Source of the DNA: Echinococcus granulosus
Lineage: Eukaryota; Platyhelminthes; Cestoda; Cyclophyllidea; Taeniidae
Assembly (NCBI RefSeq): GCF_000524195.1
Contig: NW_020170483.1
Coordinates: 17,480-30,492, forward strand
Direction: 5' to 3'
DNA length: 13,013 bases
In this document: positions 1-10,700 of the stretch, one piece after another
How positions within the stretch are numbered: the first letter of the stretch is position 1
How the letters are laid out: every line of letters begins with the position of its first letter
Position numbers and translations under genes: made by a program
Notes under the pieces: model-generated
Told to the model about the DNA's origin: nothing
The model's database searches: none
Seen by the model: only the letters and a program-made list of their open reading frames with translations

Positions 1-11
1 AGTTGTTCCTC

Positions 12-30
12 CTCTCTCTCTCTCTCTCTC
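12..30. repeat. CT dinucleotide microsatellite with adjacent purine-rich tract
   Basis: About nine and a half tandem CT units are followed at 33-90 by a purine-rich stretch on the same strand. The pyrimidine and purine blocks are partly complementary, so a fold-back is possible. It is a simple repeat with no sign of coding. Confidence 0.9.
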
Positions 31-90
31 CCAGAGGCATAGAGGAGAAAGAGGTGGGGATGCGGGAGAAAGGAAAGGGGAGAGGAATTA

Positions 91-851
91 GACATATTTT
101 ATCTTTTGCCACTGTGCGCGCGTATGTTTCGTGCGAGTAAACAACCGCGTGTAAGCTTTTGGCAATTTCATTGTAAAAAAGTAAGAGAGCTATTTAGGAA
201 AGCCAGCTAGCTTACCAGTTAGCAGAGCAAGATTATTCAATCAAACCGCACTCCTGCCTTGCACCTGCCCGATACATATAGTCACTCACTTTGGAAGATT
301 AAATGTGCTTTTAATTAGTTTGGGATTATAAATCCAGTATTTTGCTAAACTGTGTACTCAATGCAACTAAAAAGTGGCCTGTTTCTCATTCCTGCTTCTT
401 ACTAATGCACTGAGCCATTTCGTTTTGTGGATAAGTTAGATACGAATATGGTTGACGTATCCACCGAAGAAGATCACTTAGGCACGGTTAATACTTAGTG
501 ACTTGCCAAACCGTCATTTACAATTTAATCTAGCAAATTAACAAACTACCTGGAGTTTCACCGAACTTAGCACAAGCTGCTTCTGTGGCAAACATTCCTG
601 TCCCAAATTCGTTTTAATAGGTTAAAAGAGTTCACAATTAAAGATTCCCGAACTTTTGAATCATGCTTTAAAAAGTTACTGACAAAAAAGATTGTTGGAA
701 AATTGTATGTCCTATCAGTTAAGTGATGCGCGCCCGAGTTTGGAACGATGTCAAGCACGTGAAATGGCGTTCAACCTCGGAGCCTTTGTCAGCGATTGAA
801 TTAAGGCACGCGGTGAATGCCAAATGCGATGCTCCACACATCCTCCTTCAT
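91..851. other. Spacer without a recognisable gene
   Basis: AT-rich sequence with frequent stops in all frames. The best plus-strand frame is a 46-codon ATG frame at 726-866, which resembles no family I know and is of a length expected by chance. The minus-strand frame at 567-758 also looks random. No tRNA or rRNA signature was seen. Confidence 0.5.
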
Positions 852-877
852 TTTATTGTCCTTTAATCTCCTTTATT
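852..877 (-). terminator. Two AATAAA poly(A) signals on the minus strand
   Basis: Read on the minus strand, AATAAA occurs at 877-872 and again at 857-852. These lie 34 and 54 bases past the minus-strand stop codon at 913-911, which is a normal distance for 3'-end formation. They are the main support for the minus-strand gene model next to them. In AT-rich DNA single hexamers are common by chance, so two in tandem is only moderate evidence. Confidence 0.35.
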
Positions 878-910
878 TTGCTCTTCGTTAACTTCTCAAC
901 TCTATTATAC

Positions 911-1699
911 TCACTTTCTATTTACTAACTCATCTACACAGGCCTTTACAGCCCCTAGGAATTCCGTTTCTACGCTGGTAATACGAAGACCTGCTCCAGT
1001 CAACCGTGATGCGCCAGTAGCAACTACCTCCAGACTTCTTAGCGGGGTAACTCCACTTCTGGGACGCACCAAAAGTCCAGCTTTTTTGTCAAAGGACCAC
1101 TCTAGGGTACCGGAGAAGGCAGACGCCCATTCTGCACTGATAAATGTGCAAAGTTTAACAATGTAAAATTTTTGGAACACTTTAAACATAAATCCCTCCT
1201 AATGCTTAGCGGTGGAATTAGACCAAGTTTGATCGTGTTGAATCTGTACATGATCTAAAAATCAAAAACCTGATTGCGGCACAACAGTGAAGTTTTAACA
1301 GGAGGATGGATCAATGATGAAAGGTCTCTTCAAAAACGGCTCTTTACACGAAATACCTTATAAAAAGTTTTGAACTTGGGCAAATGCCCCGCGGGGGTGA
1401 CTGGGGTGGAAAAGGTGGATGCTACGGGAACTGGTCCAGCTCCCAGCGGTACTAAAAAGCAAATCCCTGCATTGCATTTCTTGCGTGGATCTAGTGAGAT
1501 ATGTAAGGCGCACAAAGTCTGCTAAATTTGGAAACGTTCTCTGTTTCAGAAAATCATCGTTTGGGTCTTACCCCTAGTCCGCACTTACGGTTGGTGATGA
1601 CCGACGCTGAATATGATGACTACACGGCACATTGCCACATGTTCCGATTGTTATCAAGATGGATTCCTTCTCGGTCCAACTGTGATAACAGCATCTCAT
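911..1699 (-). CDS. Possible three-exon gene of unknown function
   Basis: I do not recognise this protein. A consistent model has three minus-strand exons. Exon 1 is 1699-1589, starting at ATG and ending at a GTAAGT donor. Exon 2 is 1518-1357, with a TTTAGCAG acceptor and a GTATTT donor. Exon 3 is 1198-911, ending in TGA. Both junctions are phase 0 and the introns are 70 and 158 bp. The product would be about 186 residues: a Cys/His-rich start, a middle part rich in Pro, Val and Thr, and a C-terminus of 70-80 residues with a Leu/Val/Gly pattern (for example SLEVVATGASRLTGAGLRIT). Two AATAAA signals follow the stop. Weak points are the final acceptor (CATTAG without a pyrimidine run), no known domain, and an open frame on the opposite strand over part of exon 3. 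The last exon is the best supported part. Confidence 0.25.
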
Positions 1700-2872
1700 C
1701 CCTCCTCATGTTTAAAACAAACTTGCTTTATTTGCCCACACTACAACATCTTCTTGCATTTAGTTATAAAGATCGGGCATTCCTTTTTAGGTGTCCAAAT
1801 GCATTCTTGTGTCATGATCCACATTACAACACTCAAATCACCTGTGAATATGTCTGAGGTTTGTAGAATTCAACGGCGGTAATGTCTGGAAGCCCAGAAC
1901 TACCTACAGCTGGTGTCAACCTACGCAAGCTTCGCCTGAAAGCAACAAAGATATGCAAATATTACACACTTCCTACCACTTTGAACGTTGTCCTCGGCAT
2001 TCGCATTCATCACGTTTTTGACCTGACAGAGTTCATTGAAATTGCATAAGAAATGGCATGATAAATCCGCTCTACTTTAAAATCAGACAGATCAACTTTC
2101 TCAACAAACCTCTTAATCACGTTTCCTGAAGCTTAAACCTGTTAGATCAATGGGATAATGTGGAAACAATTATAAGGAACTTTATTATGATGGGATGGGT
2201 GAGTTGGCTTTACCTAATCCATAATCAACCGTCAATCCTTTTTATTTAGAGCCCAGCGTTGGCTGGACAGCTCAGTGTCCATCAAATGTTGAGCCAAGGT
2301 GGGCTTTTTCAAACGGCTGTATTTTGCTGATGAAATCGTCAGTTGCTGTTTGATTATCACAGGTTGTAGATGAATCGTGCAAAATCTCGGTGACAAACGA
2401 ATTAACGCTAAAATTCAGTCGCAAATATTGTGATAACTTAGGATTTTAATCATTATTACGTCGCCACTAATAGGTGCCTATTTTACGTGGTACATTTTCC
2501 CCCACGGCAGAATTGCTGCTGCAATTTGGAGAAGCCCATTTCTAACAGTCGAAAGGGGAGCCTTATTGTGCATTAGCCTTGTTTGATGTTTGCCTAAAAA
2601 GTGTGCAAAGTAAATCCTGTCCGAAAAAGTAAAAAAAGGTCGCCATCACCAAAAGGTACCGGGAATGGCTAATTCAAACTGCACTTATTTTTTCCAGAGA
2701 CAGCTATATAGAATACTAAACACTCCAGAGATTTGGAATGTTGCTGGTGTTTTTGGCAATGATATGTGTGCCGAAAAAAGTTTAAATAGTAGCTCAATAA
2801 ATCAAAAGTGTTTAAAATTTAAAGCGAATAAGCAGAATAGCTACTCACCTTAACTGCTATGTAACAGACAAC
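1700..2872. other. Region without a confident gene
   Basis: Stops are frequent in all frames. Two segments were looked at more closely. An ATG frame at 1882-2049 (+) gives 55 residues, mixed basic and hydrophobic, with no known domain. A short stretch at about 2251-2302 (+) lies between a TTTATTTAG acceptor-like site and an AAG/GTGGGC donor-like site. Neither can be joined into a gene with confidence. The 62-codon frame at 2665-2853 has no family resemblance. Confidence 0.4.
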
Positions 2873-3267
2873 ATGGATGCCATAATTGCTTGCTCTGTTA
2901 AGAATTTCGCATTTTTGGTATTCCTTTTGGCTTTCTTGACTTTGAATTCGGCAAGAATGGTTTTACTCAGCCCTTGTCGTCCCTCGTTGTATTCAGGAAT
3001 TAAACAACGGAATTAATCGTCTTAATACTTTCGAATGTAAATTGCAAAGTGTTTGACGGTGACAGGGTAAAAAAGTGATTTACTGACGGAAGAATTCAGC
3101 ACTATAACTAATCCAACAAGCATGAACTCTCGCAAGGAAGGAATTCCGGTTGTGGAATGAGTTTAGCCCCATAGAAAAGCAACCGACCAGGCGTCTGAAG
3201 GAGAAGTAAGTTCCAAAAGGTTTCTTCACCTAATGTCACCTTGATCTTCAGACACCTTAGCTACTAG
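2873..3267 (+). CDS. Possible small secreted peptide gene (speculative)
   Basis: An ATG at 2873 opens a frame whose first residues have the form of a signal peptide: short polar start, Lys at position 10, then a hydrophobic run (FAFLVFLLAFLTL) and a small-residue cleavage-like site NSA. Further on, the segment ending at 3205 encodes the basic stretch EFRLWNEFSPIEKQPTRRLK. It is followed by a GTAAGT donor, a 46-bp intron (3206-3251, ending CTTCAG) and a short exon ending in TAG at 3265-3267. A donor at about 2983 spliced to an acceptor at about 3136 would link the two parts into a peptide of roughly 65 residues. That first junction is a guess with a poor acceptor, and there is no family match. 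A chance arrangement remains likely. Confidence 0.17.
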
Positions 3268-4718
3268 GTGCGTGAACAAACGGCCATTATGAACCATAAC
3301 GATATTTGTTATTGCCTATAATACAATTCTAGCCTAACTGGAACTCCGTGATTCGGCCTCTAGGCCGGTGGTAAGGGATCCCGAGAATAACACCTCTACC
3401 AGTAGTATCCCAAACTTTCTTTATTATTAACCACAATACCACGTCTACATTTCTATACTTTTAATGTCTTTAAAGTTAACTAGGAATACAGATGCAAAAG
3501 TGATTCGTAACGTCGATAGTTTATGCCCAGAGGCACCCACTTTCTCCTGAATGCGCCATTAATCAAATTTTTTGGAGATACTGTCGAGATGCTTCCGAGG
3601 TAAGTGCCTTTTAATACCGAAACTGAGGCAAACCCATTGAAAAGCTTTTTCCCTCTTATTGGCCAGTTAACAAATTAAATTCCTTAAACATTTAGCCCTA
3701 TTTTGATTATACAAGAGGACTTTGAGATAAGGCGATGATTCTTAGATTTTTTTTTCGGCAAAAATTTAGAAAACCTACCACCTTGAAGACTGTATCCACC
3801 AAATTGTGTACTAGATTAAATCTAATTTACAAACGGTCTACTCAGTGCTATAAATGGAATACCCAAACAAAAATTTACAAAAAAAATCATAATTAGCAGC
3901 ATAGATAAACTAAAGTTGAAGTCGCCCTTTCACAAAAAACTCTTACACATTCAAAATAAATATATCCCGATTTGAGTAATTTTATCCACCCTGTAACGTT
4001 AATAGACAAAAAAAGTGACCACTGCGGTAGATCACGGAGAAAAAACTTTCCGTAGACGTGGCACACTTTCTTCGACATCATTTTCAACGTCCCACTGAGC
4101 TTATTTTCCGATTTTTTTCTCGTCGTCTGTCTATTTGAGATCTGGTACTGTTTTCCATTTAAAAAACATCGAAATTACTTCACTTACTTCTAATTTATTG
4201 AATCACGAAGCGTTCTCTGCTGCTGAGATGTTAACGTACATCGGCTCTGACAGTACTTTAACAACAGTAATGCAGTCACCCAACAATTTGCCTTTTCGTT
4301 ACCTTACGCACAATTAGTTGATGTTGCTGCGCTTAATGTGGCGCTAATAAAAAAGGGGATTGGTACTTTTGTGGGAATGCTAAAAAATAAGGATGACAGT
4401 GGCTTTAAGCCCTCGAGAGCTCTCTGCTTGCTTATTATTCAGTTGAAATTAATTTCCACAAATAGTTGCGGCGGATAAATAGCGGAAAAATTAACGCCAT
4501 ATTGCATCAAATGAGCTACATGCTTTGAAATGCTCATTTGACCAATTTGTTGCACGATACGTGAAAAAATGGTTGTATTTTAAATAACTATGATGTAACA
4601 CCCTTCGGACGGCGAGTGAATAGGTTGGATTAACGTCGTGGGTGAGGAGACGCCATTGATGCCAAAGGAGGGGACGAATTCGGTATTGGTGAGGCGCCAC
4701 TTCTGTACCTTGAATTAG
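3268..4718. other. AT-rich spacer without a recognisable gene
   Basis: No domain, RNA gene or mobile-element motif was recognised. Small symmetric elements are present: a five-base-pair stem with loop TCTA at about 3354-3368, and the 10-bp palindrome GAGAGCTCTC at 4415-4424. Frames at 3893-4087 (-), 4135-4317 (+) and 4491-4700 (-) have compositions expected of random AT-rich sequence. Confidence 0.45.
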
Positions 4719-4940
4719 CCCTCTTGTACTTCGCTAAGTGGGCTGGCCTTCGGGCCATGCCAGCAGCCCAGACACCTTCTCTGTGCTGAATACATATATT
4801 CTGCCCGAGTATTTTATCTTCTTTCGTCTTCAGAGAGTCTCGGGACGCTACACAAAAAGCCTCGCTTTGCACGATTTAAGGCTTTTGTCCATAAGCATAT
4901 TCCACGACTCAAGGATGTAGAACCAGAGGTAGAAGAGTAA
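4719..4940 (+). CDS. Possible terminal exon of an unrecognised plus-strand gene
   Basis: A 73-codon frame without its own ATG is open from just after a TAG at 4716-4718 to TAA at 4938-4940. Its last third is strongly basic, then acidic (HKKPRFARFKAFVHKHIPRL, then a Glu-rich end), and looks more like protein than chance sequence. A good acceptor, TTCTTTCGTCTTCAG, ends at 4833, so the real exon could be only 4834-4940. A second acceptor-like site, CCTTGAATTAG, ends at 4718. A plus-strand AATAAA lies at 5189-5194. The neighbouring frame at about 4638-4770 (+) is also open and could be an earlier exon, but no donor in matching phase was found. Function unknown. Confidence 0.2.
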   Translation, partial: PSCTSLSGLAFGPCQQPRHLLCAEYIYSARVFYLLSSSESLGTLHKKPRFARFKAFVHKHIPRLKDVEPEVEE

Positions 4941-5188
4941 GCTAGTAAAGCATTAGAACAATCCCTTCTAGCAGTTGTGATTGTAACACCCTTTTGCATT
5001 AGTAACCTGGGTTCCGGGCCCAAGACTGATGAAGTATTCTGCGCTTCACGGAAATCTTCGCAGCACTGTTTTGAGCGAGTAGAACGGAAATTGATAAGTA
5101 CACATTATTTCCAACACGGTAAAAATAGTACAACAGAAAAATGGGCAGAATATCTATCCACATCACCAAATTTGCACACCCGGCAAAA

Positions 5189-5194
5189 AATAAA
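5189..5194 (+). terminator. AATAAA poly(A)-like signal
   Basis: A canonical hexamer about 250 bases after the possible stop at 4938-4940. It could serve that hypothetical transcript. Standing alone in AT-rich DNA it is weak evidence. Confidence 0.2.
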
Positions 5195-5773
5195 GAGCTA
5201 ACATCAAAATTAGTAAAGCTGCGAATTCAGAGATTAAGGAAAAAACAGGCAACTTAATACGTCCAAGAAATTTAGCCACTAGTTATTGATCTCAGGCTAA
5301 ATTCTGCAACATGAGGCGAATAAGTGGGTTCAGAGTAATGTATGCGTTATTTAAAGGTGTTAAATAAAGAAAATGTTGATAAGTTAGAATGTCCTTCTGC
5401 GAATTCTTCCAATAAATCTGTGCTAACAAATAATTACTGATTTAGTTAAGAATTTCCCAATTTCTGCTTTATTTTCCGAAACCTATTGTAAAATTAGGTC
5501 AGAATACTATCACTTGACGAATGGAATCAGATTTGTTAGAATATTTCATCAAAACACTCAATGAGCAGATGCGGTGCTTATAATTACAATAGAAAATTAA
5601 GATATCGATCCAAATTAATAAGTATCCAATCCGTCGCAAAGTTACATTGAATTTTTTCATCTTTAGCTTTTTACTTGCTCAATCAGCTGTATTGGAAATT
5701 AGTGGATTTCAAAAATAAACAAACAGTGACCTTCTAATTGACTAATCATAAGCTAGTTTCACTCAAAATTCGT
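5195..5773. other. Upstream region of the kinase gene
   Basis: AT-rich sequence with no frame worth calling. It precedes the kinase start codon and should hold its promoter, or the outron if the transcript is trans-spliced. I saw no distinct core-promoter element. Confidence 0.4.
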
Positions 5774-5789
5774 CCTGTGTTGTGCAGGC
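5774..5789 (+). promoter_or_regulatory. Splice acceptor just before the kinase start codon
   Basis: The sequence CCTGTGTTGTGCAG ends at 5787 and the ATG follows after only two bases. Flatworms trans-splice a leader onto many mRNAs at such sites, giving very short 5' untranslated regions. It could instead be the 3' end of an ordinary 5'-UTR intron, or be unused. The sequence alone does not decide. Confidence 0.4.
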
Positions 5790-7479
<1,690 letters not shown>

Positions 7480-7765
7480 ACTCTCATCATTAATTTCTTC
7501 GCATACACACACCACTCCCTGTCCTTTCATTATCGTACCTAGTTGTTAACTTTTGATACCGTGACTGTTATTACCCTGTTTGCTGTCAATTTCAAAATTT
7601 TCCCCTTTTATCATTACGTGTAAAATTTATTGGAGAGAGGGGTTAAGTGAATCTTATTGAAGCGCCTTACAACATTGATCGAAGAAAGGATCAGTTAGGT
7701 CGAGGCAGTTTGGGTGTGTGATGCAACTGTTTCTGATGGGAGCTAAATGGGGCAACAGTACGGAA
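7480..7765. other. Short spacer between convergent genes
   Basis: This 286-bp stretch separates the kinase stop from the channel stop on the other strand, and must hold both 3' untranslated regions. I saw no AATAAA on the plus strand here (only ATTAAT near 7489), so the kinase transcript either uses a variant signal or runs on into the channel gene. Confidence 0.7.
7626..7631 (-). terminator. AATAAA poly(A) signal of the polycystin gene
   Basis: On the minus strand AATAAA lies at 7631-7626, 135 bases past the channel stop codon. It is the first canonical hexamer downstream, so a 3' UTR of about 150-160 bases is likely. Confidence 0.6.
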
Positions 7766-10700
7766 CTAGAGGATGCTCTTCATGAGGATGTGTTCGTTCT
7801 CTCTTCTATGGCGCTCAGCGCTTTGCAGTTTGTCCAAAATGAAGCAGATCTGTTTCACCACTGCGTTGACGTTTCCCTCCACGTCTGCTATGCGTTCGGT
7901 CAGCTCCTCACAGTCCTCAAGTTCAGCAAACTAGGAAAGGAAGGCAGTTCAATGGAGAGACTAAATCCAAATCTTGCAGCCTAAATTGGACAGTGATGAT
8001 TTTACCAGGTCCTTGTTAGGCCTCTGCTGTGTTTTTTCGGAGCTTTTCATTCTGTTATCCTCATCATCGGAGTCAGCAGGTTGGAATGCAATCTGAAGAG
8101 GAGGAAAGTTAGTCGGAGAACAGTTATGAACTAGCTTACACCCAAAAACATTTCTTCCCGCATTCGACGGCGTTCAACAAAATCCAACATGTTGTCCCCA
8201 TCCTTGTCGTACTTGTGGAAGAGGAAGTTTGCTTCCATCTCGGAGTAGCCGGCGCTGAAAGTGACAGCAGCCTTAAACAAGTCACTATTTCAAATATGTA
8301 TGGTAAAGACCATTACAAATGAGGGTTTCACTGCATCAATTCACTGATGTTTCGAGATGGATGTAATCATCGTGGCAGCTTCAATATTTCAGTGGTTACC
8401 ATTATTTATTCCAACGTTCCTACGTCATGAACCTCTTTTTCGTGTTTTTGACTAATAAGCTGTGCTTTCAATTGCAGTAGACCACTGTACCTATATAACG
8501 CCTTGAGGTGTTTGCGGCAAATTGAATTTTCCTACAGAACTGGTAGAGACCCCCTTATGAAAACTAAAAATCAAAAGGCAATTAAGGCGGAATATTGAAA
8601 GGGAAGCCGACCATCAAATTACGTGGAACTTAGAACAATTGCTCTAAGAGCATTTAGTAAGGACTGTCCAACCTCCACTCACGCCTTCATCGCACGTCTC
8701 CAAGCATTGAAAGAGAGTTCCATTTGATCATCAACTGCGGATTCGAGAACTTTATCTAGAGGCATTCTTCGGCGTTTTGAGAACCTTGCGAAGAATTCCT
8801 TTGTATTCTGTGAAAAGGGTTGAAACCATGAACTAATGAATAGAAGGTAAATAGGAAAATAGAAATGTTTCGAAATGGAGAGGGAGGATAGATAAAATTG
8901 GTAGGTGGACAGATGGGTGGATAAAAATTCCATTGAAAGAAAGAAAAAAAAACGACCAAGAATGGTAGGAGTGACAAGACTTAATGACACTTACGTGGCG
9001 AATATAGGCGATAAACTTGAAGTCATTTTTGCGTTTTGCCATATTCTCCTTGACCTTTGCATAGGCCTCCCCGATTATGGCTAAGAACATGTTGAGAAGA
9101 ACAAAAAAGACAAAGAAAACGTAAACTAAGAAGTAAAGAGGTCCGAGGAGTATGTGTGTAGCTTTGATAGCATCCATATCAAAGTCGCCGAGAATGATAC
9201 GGTACAACGCGAACCTAAAAATTCCCAAAATACGAAGCAATCGCCATTAACCTACGCTGAGAGATCGAAAGACTTAAATTCCGAACTGGTGGAGCCAAAC
9301 ATGAGGGTTCCAGCTTGCACAAAAGCGGCAAAGATAATTCCAAACATAACGGTGAATCCAATCATATCGTATAAAGCGTAGTTGATTGTCGCTGTCAGCT
9401 GCCCCATCGTTTCACTGAAACTGATGAACTTAAAGATCTAAATTGCCAAAAAAAAAGTGGTCATTGGAAAATATCATGAGAACGTCGGTGGTGATACATA
9501 CCTGCAATGGGATAATAAGCATAGAAGAACCCGAGGACGGGATAGTTGGTAAAAAAATGAGGAGTGAAAAGTTTGATATTACTTTCCATAAAGGGAATTC
9601 ATTTTTTAAAATAAAAGTCATTTTATTGACCTGAATCAGTGAGAAGAAGACAAGCAATGCAAGTAGACGTTTGTACTGCAATGCCATATGTGCAATATGT
9701 ACGAATTCGGGGTAGACATCAAGGGAAGAAATCCCTTGCCTCAGTATACCCATGACCAAGGAGCGGTTGTAGATGTTGAGTCCGACACAAGCAACACACA
9801 GTGAAATGACCAAAAAATCGACGAGATGCCAAAAGCCACGGAAGTAGGATAGACCCATCTTGAAAATCTGCAAGAAGGTGATCTGAATCTTAGTGAAATT
9901 AGCGGACCAGTCGGCGTTTGTTTAATGAGTTGTAAGTTCACCAATATGTAAGAAAACGCTACTATTTGCTCTAGAAAGACAAAAAAACAATTTATCGGTG
10001 TTGTCACACAAAGTCAAAACGATTTTTAAATGAGTGACATCCACTGGCTTCAACATTTTAGTACAACTTACGTGTCAAACGCATGCCCGCTACTGTCAAA
10101 AGAAAACTAGGCCAGCAGCCTAAATTACTTATTTCTCTTGCAAAGCAACACCAAGATATTCCTTTTTGTTGCTGTCATTTTGGTGGTCGATCTTCCTCCC
10201 TAACCTCAACAGCAAACGTGCTACTTATGCATTTTGGAAGTAATAAAATAAACCTAGTCAAAACTTCATTTACCTCATGTTATCGCACTGTGGCTATTAA
10301 CAAATGGTCATTCCATTAACAATGAAGAAATGACTTTTATATGCTAAGAAGTTAACCAACATTTAATTTATGTTTAAGATCATTCTGCAGTTATAAAAAC
10401 AGCTGTTTGGGGCAACATTTTTGTGCAATTAGAAGTAAAAGTAGTCAACTTGCAGAAATAATCTCCTTGACAATGTAGTAGGCCACAAATACGAGGGAAA
10501 TGATTTCGCAAACAAAAACGACATATTCAGAGAGGGAGTGCCGGTGAATTAGGTAGAGAGGATGAATATCCACTGATCCGATCACGCCTCCTGTGTAGGG
10601 CGTCTCAAATAAGAGTCTACAATTATTAAAAAAGGGAGGAAATTCTCCTCTTGCAGTGTTTTTAGGAATATGGTTTAAGGCAAGCGGGGTAGGTGAAAAT

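Noticed and set aside
943..1166. Plus-strand frame after a good CTACACAG acceptor, Ser/Pro/Thr-rich
   Set aside because: It overlaps the minus-strand model. Its GTAAAA donor at 1163 finds no acceptor in matching phase before the next open segment (1362-1493), and no plus-strand poly(A) signal supports it. Kept only as an alternative reading.
3354..3368. CGGCC/GGCCG hairpin as a possible terminator or RNA element
   Set aside because: It is a five-base-pair stem with no further structure or context. Such stems are common by chance.
5026..5054. CTGATGA followed 18 bases later by GAAA, the two core boxes of a hammerhead ribozyme (known from flatworm repeats)
   Set aside because: The bases between do not form a stem II that abuts both boxes (the only fold, GAAG/CTTC, eats into the first box). 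No matching stems I and III were found around them.
7718..7984. 88-codon plus-strand frame
   Set aside because: It is the antisense shadow of the last polycystin exon, whose minus-strand reading matches the PKD2 coiled coil.
9154..9381. 75-codon plus-strand frame
   Set aside because: It is antisense to the S5 and pore exons of the channel, which are conserved on the minus strand.
9741..10007. 88-codon minus-strand frame overlapping the S3 exon
   Set aside because: It is out of frame with the conserved IFKMGLSYFRGFW reading and crosses the intron border. It is a shadow frame.
10083..10319. 78-codon plus-strand ATG frame inside a polycystin intron
   Set aside because: No family resemblance and no splice or poly(A) context. 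It is of a length expected by chance.
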